The notes under the pieces were generated by a model. That model worked only from the letters and a program-made list of their open reading frames with translations, made no database searches and was not told the origin of the DNA. A program made the translations under genes and the position numbers. Shown in pieces: positions 1-5,949 of a DNA stretch of 9,615 nucleotides. Within the stretch, counting starts at the first letter, position 1. Every line of letters begins with the position of its first letter. The DNA is from an uncultured Acidimicrobiaceae bacterium (lineage in GTDB: Bacteria > Actinomycetota > Acidimicrobiia > Acidimicrobiales > Microtrichaceae), in the NCBI GenBank assembly GCA_937868025.1, contig CALMLJ010000452.1, positions 1 through 9,615 on the forward strand. Direction: 5' to 3'.

Positions 1-732
1 CGACCGCCGGCCAAGGAAGCCCGCGAACCCGAGGTCTGGATCGACGAAGGCCCGGTGCGTGGTGCGTCGACGGAGTCGTCGTCACGGCGTCGTCCCAAGG
101 TGCCGCGTCCCGAGGTCGACATCTCCGAACTCGTGCCCCTCGTCGGGGCCAAGCGTGCCAAGACGTTGTCCGCACGTATCGCCGATGCGGCCGTGGCGTT
201 CGCGTCGGAGCGCTATCCCGACGCCCGCCGGATCCTCCGACCGATCGTCGAGGAGGCGCCGGGTTCGGCGACCGCTCGGGAGCTGCTCGGTCTGACGCAG
301 TATCGCCTGGGCAACTGGAGCGATGCTGCACGACAGCTCGAGTCGTTCCGAGAGGTCAGTGGGCTGTCGGTCGATCAGCATCCCGTCCTGGCGGACTGCT
401 ATCGAGCGCTCAAGAAGTATGCGTTGGTCGACGAGCTCTGGGCCGAACTCCGCGAGTCGTCCCCATCGGCGGAACTGGTCAACGAGGGCCGGATCGTCGT
501 GGCGGGCTCGCTCGCCGATCGTGGCAAGCTCGCCGACGCCGTCCGCGAGCTCGAGAAGGGGTGGAAGGCCCCCAAGGCCCCGAAGCACCACCACCTCCGG
601 CGTGCCTACGCACTGGCGGATCTCTACGAACGCAGCGGCGAGCTCCCCAAGGCCCGCGTGCTCATGGGGTGGGTCGCGGCGCACGATCCCGAGTTTGCCG
701 ATGCGGCCGAACGGGCAGCTTCCATCAACTGA
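1..732 (+). CDS. TPR-repeat protein, Rv1691-like (5' end missing)
   Basis: The frame is open from the first base to the TGA at 730-732, giving 243 readable residues. A GTG at 55 could be a start, but the codons before it read as protein of the same family (a segment like EPEVWIDEGPVR), so the real start is probably left of the window. The N-terminal part is rich in Arg, Lys and Pro and looks disordered. After it come helix pairs with the small-residue and aromatic spacing of tetratricopeptide repeats, roughly at bases 178-270, 274-360, 376-462, 472-558 and 592-690; the last contains YALADLYERSGELPKAR. A basic His-rich stretch (KAPKAPKHHHLR, about 562-600) precedes the last repeat. TPR proteins are protein-binding scaffolds; no catalytic motif is visible and the partner is unknown. 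The link to Rv1691 rests on this architecture and on the shared downstream gene order. Start is uncertain. Confidence 0.85.
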   Translation, partial: RPPAKEAREPEVWIDEGPVRGASTESSSRRRPKVPRPEVDISELVPLVGAKRAKTLSARIADAAVAFASERYPDARRILRPIVEEAPGSATARELLGLTQYRLGNWSDAARQLESFREVSGLSVDQHPVLADCYRALKKYALVDELWAELRESSPSAELVNEGRIVVAGSLADRGKLADAVRELEKGWKAPKAPKHHHLRRAYALADLYERSGELPKARVLMGWVAAHDPEFADAAERAASIN

Positions 733-751
733 ACTTTGTGAACGGATGAAC
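730..751 (+). repeat. Three TGAAC direct repeats over the TPR stop codon
   Basis: TGAAC occurs at 730-734, 739-743 and 747-751, one copy every 8-9 bases. The first copy contains the stop codon of the TPR gene and the second supplies another in-frame TGA. The stretch is clearly richer in A and T than its surroundings. It could be a small operator upstream of the aldolase gene, but with five-base units chance is a real alternative. Confidence 0.3.
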
Positions 752-774
752 TAGCCAGCCGGGGCCGGACTGTT

Positions 775-780
775 TACCCT
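775..780 (+). promoter_or_regulatory. Weak candidate -10 element for the aldolase operon
   Basis: TACCCT fits the actinobacterial TANNNT -10 pattern and sits in the only intergenic gap before the aldolase gene. It would place a transcription start near 787 and give a leader of about 31 bases carrying the ribosome binding site. No TTGACA-like -35 box is visible at 17-18 bases upstream (the sequence there is TAGCCA), so the call is weak. Confidence 0.25.
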
Positions 781-806
781 TGGCAGCACAGACCAACCCA
801 GATCCC

Positions 807-812
807 AGGAGA
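807..812 (+). promoter_or_regulatory. Shine-Dalgarno site for the aldolase gene
   Basis: AGGAGA lies 5 bases before the GTG at 818. It is the best ribosome binding site in the window and decides the GTG start of the aldolase. The genes downstream of it up to nadK lack a comparable site and probably depend on translational coupling. Confidence 0.75.
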
Positions 813-817
813 ACAAG

Positions 818-1867
818 GTGGATATTCAGAGCCTGCTCGGCGACGAGGCCGACGCGCTGCTGTCGCACGAGTCCAAGACGATCAGCAAGGACCAGCTGCA
901 CCTCCCCGGGCCCGACTTCGTCGACCGCATCTTCGCCCAGAGCGACCGTTCGCCGCAGGTGCTCCGCAACCTGCAGCAGCTGTTCGGTCACGGGCGCCTC
1001 GCCAACACGGGCTATGTGTCCATCCTCCCGGTCGACCAGGGCATCGAGCACACGGCGGCGGCATCGTTCGCCCCGAACCCCGAGTACCTCGACCCCGAGA
1101 ACATCGTGAAGCTCGCCATCGACGGTGGCTGCAACGCTGTCGCCACGACCTTCGGTGTGCTCGGCGCGGTGTCGCGGAGCTACGCCCACAAGATCCCCTT
1201 CATCGTGAAGGTCAACCACAACGAGCTGCTCACCTACCCGAACAGCTTCGATCAGATCATGTTCGGCTCCGTCCAGCAGGCGTTCGACCTGGGCGCTGCC
1301 GGCATCGGCGCGACCATCTACTTCGGTGCCGAGGAGTCGCGTCGTCAGATGCAGGAGATCTCCGCAGCGTTCGAAGAGGCCCACCAGCTCGGCCTGTTCA
1401 CCGTGCTCTGGTGCTACCTCCGCAACGACGGCTTCAAGGTCGACGGTGTCGACTACCACGCGGCGGCGGACACCACCGCCCAGGCCAACCACCTCGGGGC
1501 CACGCTCGGCGCCGACATCGTGAAGCAGAAGCTTCCGACCAACAACGGCGGCTTCAACGCCATCAAGTTCGGCAAGACGTCGCCGCTCGTGTACTCCGAG
1601 CTCACCACCGACCACCCGATCGATCTCGCCCGTTGGCAGGTCGCCAACGGCTACATGGGCCGCATCGGTCTCATCAACTCCGGCGGCGAGTCCAACGGCG
1701 CGTCCGACCTCGCCGACGCCGTGAAGACGGCCATCATCAACAAGCGTGCCGGTGGCACCGGCCTCATCTCGGGGCGCAAGGCCTTCCAGAAGCCCCGTGC
1801 CCAGGGCGTGGAGCTCCTCAACGCGATCCAGGACGTCTACCTGGATCCGTCGATCACCGTCGCGTAG
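818..1867 (+). CDS. fbaB: Class I fructose-bisphosphate aldolase, FbaB/DhnA type
   Basis: The 349-residue product is nearly the length of E. coli FbaB (350) and appears collinear with it from the first residues. It cleaves fructose 1,6-bisphosphate to dihydroxyacetone phosphate and glyceraldehyde 3-phosphate, or runs in reverse for gluconeogenesis, in the cytosol, using a lysine Schiff base and no metal. Visible family motifs are [10 protein letters not shown] (69-78), KVNHNE (131-136), [13 protein letters not shown] (165-177), VDYHAAAD (211-218), ADIVKQK (232-238) and INSGGES near 286-292 with INKRAGG at 307-313. One of K236 or K238 is the likely Schiff-base lysine; I cannot say which without an alignment. 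The GTG start is set by AGGAGA 5 bases upstream. The stop is TAG, unlike the seven other stops in the window, and the next gene starts on the following base in the same frame. This gene is not part of the matching M. tuberculosis block. Family assignment is very secure. Confidence 0.96.
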   Translation: MDIQSLLGDEADALLSHESKTISKDQLHLPGPDFVDRIFAQSDRSPQVLRNLQQLFGHGRLANTGYVSILPVDQGIEHTAAASFAPNPEYLDPENIVKLAIDGGCNAVATTFGVLGAVSRSYAHKIPFIVKVNHNELLTYPNSFDQIMFGSVQQAFDLGAAGIGATIYFGAEESRRQMQEISAAFEEAHQLGLFTVLWCYLRNDGFKVDGVDYHAAADTTAQANHLGATLGADIVKQKLPTNNGGFNAIKFGKTSPLVYSELTTDHPIDLARWQVANGYMGRIGLINSGGESNGASDLADAVKTAIINKRAGGTGLISGRKAFQKPRAQGVELLNAIQDVYLDPSITVA

Positions 1868-2647
1868 GTGGGGTCGGCCGAGGTCTGGGCGCTGGACCTC
1901 GACGGAGTCATGTGGCTCGGCGAGACGCCGATTCCCGGCGCCGCCGAGGCCACCGCTCGCCTGAGCGCAGCCGGCCACACCGTGGTCTTCTGCACCAACA
2001 ACTCGTCGCAGCGGGTCAGCTTCTACCAAGAGAAGCTGGCCCGTTTCGGCGTTGCCGCGCACATCGCCACGAACGTCATCAGCTCGGCCCAGGCGGCCGG
2101 CTCGATGCTGTCACCGGGCGAGCGGGTGTTGCTGTGCGCCGGTGACGGGGCCCGCGAAGCGGCAGAGCTCGCCGGCGCGGAGATCGTGGCGCACGATCGG
2201 TTCGCCGACGCCGCCACGGTGCTGGTCGGGTTCCACTCGACGTTCGACTACGCGGCGATGTCGGCCGCGGTCCGCGCCGTGTTGGGCGGGGCCCGGCTCG
2301 TCGCGACCAACGACGATCCGATCTACCCGGCCGCCGACGGTCCCGCGCCCGGGTGTGGGTCGATCCTGGCGTCGATCGAGCGTGGTGCCGCCACCCGGGC
2401 CGTCATCGCCGGCAAACCCCATCCCCCCATGGCGGCACTGATCCGCGAGCGCTTCGGCACCTCGGGGGTCTTCGTCGGCGACTCCCTGAACACCGACGGA
2501 GCGATGGCGACCGCGCTCGGGTGGCCGTTCGGGCTGGTCCTGTCGGGCAACATCGGCGCGGCGGACGTCCCGCCCGACCAACCGGCCGAGTGGGTCGCGG
2601 CCGACCTGGCGTCGCTCGTCGACGCCCGTCTCGCAGCGGACGCGTGA
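1868..2647 (+). CDS. HAD-IIA (NagD/Rv1692-like) phosphatase
   Basis: The 259-residue protein carries all four HAD motifs: DLDGV at 10-14 (nucleophile D10, acid/base D12), TNNSS at 43-47, the lysine in AGKPHPP (K183) and VGDSLNTD at 203-210 with D205 and D210. The long cap region between motifs II and III is typical of subclass IIA. The GTG at 1868 must be the start: the next in-frame Met (residue 15) would remove motif I. It directly abuts the aldolase stop with no ribosome binding site, so reinitiation is likely. Position before tlyA-nadK-recN matches Rv1692, reported as a glycerol 3-phosphate phosphatase of phospholipid recycling. By that analogy the substrate may be glycerol phosphate or another small phosphoester, but the substrate is not readable from sequence. 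Rv1692 is about 350 residues; the C-terminal extension it has is absent here. Confidence 0.9.
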   Translation: MGSAEVWALDLDGVMWLGETPIPGAAEATARLSAAGHTVVFCTNNSSQRVSFYQEKLARFGVAAHIATNVISSAQAAGSMLSPGERVLLCAGDGAREAAELAGAEIVAHDRFADAATVLVGFHSTFDYAAMSAAVRAVLGGARLVATNDDPIYPAADGPAPGCGSILASIERGAATRAVIAGKPHPPMAALIRERFGTSGVFVGDSLNTDGAMATALGWPFGLVLSGNIGAADVPPDQPAEWVAADLASLVDARLAADA

Positions 2648-2648
2648 G

Positions 2649-3410
2649 GTGAGCGCTCGGCGCCGGCTCGATGCCGAACTGGTGCGCCGGGGGTTGGCCG
2701 CGAGCCGGACGGAGGCCCAGCGGCTCATCGGCGAGGGCCTGGTCACCGTCGGCGGGGCGCCCGCCGACAAACCGGCGCGGCTCGTCGACCCCGGCGATGC
2801 CCTGAAGGTGCACGGGCCGGCGCGTCGGTACGTGAGCCGCGGGGGCGAGAAGCTCGAGGCGGCGCTCGACCACTTCGCGCTCGACCCGGCAGGTTGCCGC
2901 GTGCTCGATGCCGGCTCGTCGACGGGCGGCTTCACCGACTGTGTCCTGCAACGCGGTGCGATCGAGGTGGTGGCCGTCGATGTCGGCCGCGGCCAGCTGC
3001 ACGAGAAGCTGCGGGCTGACCCCCGCGTACTGAGCCGTGAGCGGACACACCTGCGTGACGTACGGGCCGAGCACATCGGCGGGGCCGTCGACCTCGTCGT
3101 CGGGGACCTGTCGTTCATCTCGCTCACGAAGCTGACCGAACCGCTCCTGGGTGCGGTGCGGCCCGGCGGTGATCTGGTCCTGCTGGTCAAACCCCAGTTC
3201 GAGGCGGGGCGCGAAGAGGTCGCCCGGGGCAGGGGAGTGATCACCGACCCCGAGATCTGGCGCCGGACGATCGCCGAGGTATGTGCCGCGTTCGAGGACC
3301 GCGGAGCGACCATGATGGGCCAGATGGTGTCGCCGATCCACGGAGCCGAGGGCAACACGGAGTTCCTCGTGTGGTTCCGTGCCGCGGACGAACCCGGGGG
3401 CGGTTCGTGA
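2649..3410 (+). CDS. tlyA: TlyA-family rRNA 2'-O-methyltransferase
   Basis: The 253-residue product has an N-terminal S4 RNA-binding domain (about 4-58, starting RRRLDAELVRRGL) joined to an FtsJ-like SAM-dependent methyltransferase domain. The SAM-binding motif is DAGSSTGGFTD (87-97). The reported TlyA catalytic tetrad K-D-K-E appears to be conserved as K68 (RGGEKLE), D153 (GDLSF), K181 (LLVKPQFE) and E238 (NTEFL). The interdomain motif described as RXWV in M. tuberculosis reads RRYV here (59-62). TlyA methylates the 2'-O of C1920 in 23S rRNA and, in the type II form, also C1409 in 16S rRNA, which makes ribosomes sensitive to capreomycin; sequence alone does not settle which type this is. The GTG start is one base after the HAD stop, and the last four bases overlap nadK. 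Older hemolysin annotations of this family should not be followed. Confidence 0.95.
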   Translation: MSARRRLDAELVRRGLAASRTEAQRLIGEGLVTVGGAPADKPARLVDPGDALKVHGPARRYVSRGGEKLEAALDHFALDPAGCRVLDAGSSTGGFTDCVLQRGAIEVVAVDVGRGQLHEKLRADPRVLSRERTHLRDVRAEHIGGAVDLVVGDLSFISLTKLTEPLLGAVRPGGDLVLLVKPQFEAGREEVARGRGVITDPEIWRRTIAEVCAAFEDRGATMMGQMVSPIHGAEGNTEFLVWFRAADEPGGGS

Positions 3411-4276
3411 GTTCGTTCGCGTTCCTGCTGCACGGCGAGCGAGAGCTCGCGGCCGAACTCGGCGCCGAACTTGCCGTGTGGCTCGAGGACCGCGGGCACG
3501 AGATCCGGTTCACCGACGTCGACGCCAAGCGGCTCGACCGCGCCGATGCCGGGTTCGCCGACGACGAGATCGCCGTCGGGCTCGACCTCATGATCGGAAT
3601 CGGCGGCGACGGGACCATGCTCGACGCGGTCCGGCTCGCGTGCCGCTCCGAGGCGCCCGTGCTGGGCATCAACGTCGGCCAACTCGGGTACCTCACCTCG
3701 ATCGAGCCCAAGTTCGAGCCGGCGGCGGGGCGGACCGCTCTCAAGCGGTTCCTGGCCGGTGGGTACATCATCGAGGAGCGCATGCGGATCGGCGCCCACA
3801 TCGAACGCTCCGACGGCACCGTCGAGGCGACCGACGCCGGCCTCAACGAGATCCTGCTCGAACGCGCCGAACTGGGGCACACCATCCGGATCGACGTGTC
3901 GCTCGACGGTGAACCGTTCACGCCCTACGTCGCCGACGGCGTGATGATCGCCACACCGACGGGCTCGACCGCGTACGCGTTCTCCGCCCGGGGACCGATC
4001 GTCGATCCCCGGCACCGCGCCCAGGTGCTCGTGCCGGTGTCACCCCACATGCTGTTCGACCGGGCGCTGGTGTTGGCCCCCGACGCGGTCGTGCGCATGA
4101 CGGTGGCCGGCGGCCGGCCGGCGCACCTGTCGGTCGACGGACACTCCGGCGGCACCCTCGAGGTCGGCGATGCGGTGGTGTGCACGGCCGACCCGGTTCC
4201 CGCCCGGCTGGTGCGGTTCGGGCCGCCGTCGTTCCAGCGGGTGCTCAAGACCAAGTTCGGCCTGCCCGACCGCTGA
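3407..4276 (+). CDS. nadK: NAD kinase
   Basis: The 289-residue protein phosphorylates NAD+ to NADP+ with ATP (or polyphosphate in actinobacterial relatives). It has the GGDGT motif at 66-70 with catalytic D68, an NE pair at 147-148, the glycine-rich nucleotide-binding segment TPTGSTAYAFSARGP (183-197) and the conserved PVSPHMLFDRALVL (210-223). In the segment usually written SAGGP this protein has SARGP, which I believe is common in actinobacterial homologues. The chosen start is the GTG at 3407, whose GTGA overlaps the tlyA TGA by four bases, a classic coupling signal; protein similarity begins there (SSFAFLLHG). An ATG at 3281 is in frame, but the extra 42 residues are Arg/Gly/Pro-rich out-of-frame tlyA sequence and not NadK-like. 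A hairpin covers the stop codon. Confidence 0.95.
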   Translation: MSSFAFLLHGERELAAELGAELAVWLEDRGHEIRFTDVDAKRLDRADAGFADDEIAVGLDLMIGIGGDGTMLDAVRLACRSEAPVLGINVGQLGYLTSIEPKFEPAAGRTALKRFLAGGYIIEERMRIGAHIERSDGTVEATDAGLNEILLERAELGHTIRIDVSLDGEPFTPYVADGVMIATPTGSTAYAFSARGPIVDPRHRAQVLVPVSPHMLFDRALVLAPDAVVRMTVAGGRPAHLSVDGHSGGTLEVGDAVVCTADPVPARLVRFGPPSFQRVLKTKFGLPDR

Positions 4277-4290
4277 GATCGTCGGTCGGG
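4265..4290 (+). terminator. GC-rich hairpin over the nadK stop codon
   Basis: CCCGACCG (4265-4272) and CGGTCGGG (4283-4290) are perfect reverse complements: an 8-bp all but AT-free stem with a 10-base loop that holds the nadK TGA. No T-run follows (the next bases are GGCGCC), so it would be a tail-less actinobacterial-type terminator or attenuator and not a canonical intrinsic terminator. It lies just before the possible recN promoter. Confidence 0.4.
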
Positions 4291-4330
4291 GGCGCCGGTC
4301 GACTGGCAGCTCGGTGTCGGTGGCGTCGCC

Positions 4331-4336
4331 TATCGT
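4331..4336 (+). promoter_or_regulatory. Candidate -10 element for a (near-)leaderless recN transcript
   Basis: TATCGT matches the TANNNT consensus and ends 8 bases before the recN ATG at 4345. With the normal -10 geometry transcription would start near 4343, so the mRNA would begin within a couple of bases of the start codon. There is no Shine-Dalgarno-like sequence before this ATG, which fits a leaderless message. No -35 box is visible. Confidence 0.4.
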
Positions 4337-4344
4337 TGCGCCCA

Positions 4345-5949
4345 ATGCTGCTCGAGCTCGCCGTCCGTGACCTCGGTGTGATCGCCGATCTCCGCCTCGA
4401 CTTCGGGGCCGGAATGTGCGCGCTCACGGGCGAGACCGGTGCCGGCAAGACCATGATCATCGAGGCGCTGGCACTGCTGTTGGGTGGCAAGACCGATCCC
4501 ACCAGGGTCCGCCCCGGAGCCGAGGCGAGCGTGGTCGAGGGTCGGTTCGCGGTGCCCGGCGAGGCCGGTGCCGACGACGACGAGATCGTCCTCCGCCGCG
4601 TCGTTCCCGCCGAGGGGCGCTCGCGTTGCTACGTGAACGGCGAGATGGCCACCGCCGCCGGGCTCGCCGAGATCGGCGGTCGGCTCGTCGAGATCTGCGG
4701 TCAGCACTCCCACCAGCGTCTCCAGTCGACCCGGGCGCAGCGCGACGCCCTCGACCGGTTCGGGTCGATCAATCTCGCTGCCCTCGTCGTGGCGCAGTCC
4801 CGGCGCCGCGAGCTCGAAGCGCAGCTGGCGGCGCTCGGAGGCGACGAACGGGCCCGGGCCCGCGAGATCGACCTCCTCCGCTTCCAGGTCGACGAGCTCG
4901 ATGCCGCGGCGATCGACGATCCATCCGAGGACGAACGCCTCGCCGCCGAGGAGGACCTCCTGGCCGACGCCCTGGCCCACCTCGAGGCCGGTGCCAGCGC
5001 CCTCGCCGGGCTCCACGACGACGGTGCCGCCACCGACCTCGTGGCCGCTGCGCTCGCGGCCGTCGAGCACCGGGCACCGTTCACGGCGACGGCGACACGG
5101 TTGCACGGGCTCCTCGCCGAGTTGACCGACGTCGTCGACGAGCTGCGCACCGTGACCGAGCAGATCGAACCCGACCCCGAACGGCTCGACGCGATCCGCT
5201 CCCGACGACAACTCCTCGTCGAGCTGCGCCGCAAGTACGGCGAGACGATCGAGGAGGTCATGGAGTTCCACCGGCATGCTGCCGAGCAGCTCGACGACCT
5301 GTTGTCCCACGAGGCCCGGGCGGCCACCCTCGAGGCCGCCATCGCCGAGGCCCGGGCCACCGAAGCCGCTGCTGCCGCCAAGGTCGCCGCCGCCCGACGC
5401 AAGGCCGCCCCCAAGCTTGCCGCCGCGGTGGCCGACCACCTGGAGGAGGTGGCGCTCGGGTCGGCGCGCGTCGAGGTCGTCGTCGGCGGGCCCGATCCCG
5501 GCGACGAGGTCGAGTTCCGCATGAGCGCCAACGCCGGCATGGCCCCACAACCGATCGCGAAGGCGGCGTCGGGGGGAGAGTTGTCGCGCACGATGCTGGC
5601 GCTCCACCAGGTGCTCAGCGTCGGCGCCCCGACGATGGTGTTCGACGAGGTCGACGCCGGTGTGGGCGGCACGGCCGCGACCGCGGTCGGCCGTGCGCTC
5701 GCCCGGCTCGCGTCGGGCACCCAGGTGCTGGTCGTCACCCACCTCCCCCAGGTCGCGGCCTACGCCGACGTCCAACTGTCGGTGTCCAAGTCCGGCGACG
5801 GCCTCGCCGTCTCGACGATCCGTCAACTCGACAGCGACGACCGCGTCATCGAACTCAGCCGCATGCTGTCGGGCTCGCCCGACAGCGAGACCGCCCGGCG
5901 CCACGCCGAGGAGCTGCTCGACCTCGCCGCCCGTGACCGGGTCGGCTGA
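4345..5949 (+). CDS. recN: DNA repair protein RecN (SMC-like ATPase)
   Basis: The 534-residue protein is an SMC-family ATPase of double-strand break repair that holds DNA ends or sister duplexes together for RecA. It has Walker A GETGAGKT (29-36), a Q-loop region at GQHSHQ (119-124), the ABC signature ASGGELSR (408-415), Walker B TMVFDEVDAG (430-439) with catalytic E435, and an H-loop His in VVTHLPQVA (H466). The middle (about 150-365) is Ala/Glu/Arg-rich coiled-coil arm sequence; the short arms are typical of RecN compared with SMC or RecF relatives. Total length is at the short end for the family (about 550-590). The ATG at 4345 starts the conserved LLELAVRDLGVI; a longer in-frame reading from 4180 would overlap nadK by almost 100 bases and adds non-conserved Arg-rich sequence. 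No LexA-type box is visible in the 68 bases upstream. The stop overlaps the steA ATG by one base (TGATG). Confidence 0.96.
   Translation: MLLELAVRDLGVIADLRLDFGAGMCALTGETGAGKTMIIEALALLLGGKTDPTRVRPGAEASVVEGRFAVPGEAGADDDEIVLRRVVPAEGRSRCYVNGEMATAAGLAEIGGRLVEICGQHSHQRLQSTRAQRDALDRFGSINLAALVVAQSRRRELEAQLAALGGDERARAREIDLLRFQVDELDAAAIDDPSEDERLAAEEDLLADALAHLEAGASALAGLHDDGAATDLVAAALAAVEHRAPFTATATRLHGLLAELTDVVDELRTVTEQIEPDPERLDAIRSRRQLLVELRRKYGETIEEVMEFHRHAAEQLDDLLSHEARAATLEAAIAEARATEAAAAAKVAAARRKAAPKLAAAVADHLEEVALGSARVEVVVGGPDPGDEVEFRMSANAGMAPQPIAKAASGGELSRTMLALHQVLSVGAPTMVFDEVDAGVGGTAATAVGRALARLASGTQVLVVTHLPQVAAYADVQLSVSKSGDGLAVSTIRQLDSDDRVIELSRMLSGSPDSETARRHAEELLDLAARDRVG

Noticed and set aside
55..57. 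GTG at 55 as the start of the TPR gene
   Set aside because: The frame is open to base 1 and the upstream codons look like family sequence, so the gene most likely begins outside the window.
757..770. CCGGGGCCGG near the end of the TPR gene as a terminator
   Set aside because: The arms are only 4 bp with a 2-base loop and no T-run follows, so it cannot form a useful hairpin.
725..2062. A 445-codon open frame on the minus strand
   Set aside because: It is antisense to fbaB, whose plus-strand product aligns over its full length with a known enzyme. The minus frame shows no domain.
3281..3406. An upstream ATG that would extend NadK by 42 residues
   Set aside because: The extra residues lie inside tlyA in another frame, are Arg/Gly/Pro-rich and unlike NadK. 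The GTG at 3407 gives a four-base stop-start overlap and the normal N-terminus.
2111..4015. A 634-codon open frame on the minus strand
   Set aside because: It lies antisense across the HAD, tlyA and nadK genes, which all carry intact family motifs. Long stop-free antisense frames are expected in DNA this rich in GC with strong third-position bias. Its translation is Arg/Gly/Asp-rich with no recognisable domain.
4180..4344. An upstream ATG that would extend RecN by 55 residues
   Set aside because: It would overlap the nadK 3' end by 97 bases and adds non-conserved sequence. Family similarity starts at the ATG at 4345.
4277..4344. SOS (LexA) box upstream of recN
   Set aside because: I looked for the actinobacterial CGAAC-N-GTTCG type palindrome in the gap and found none. 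SOS control, if any, is not shown here.
4330..5904. A 524-codon open frame on the minus strand
   Set aside because: It mirrors recN almost exactly and reads as low-complexity Gly/Val/Asp/Arg sequence, an antisense shadow.
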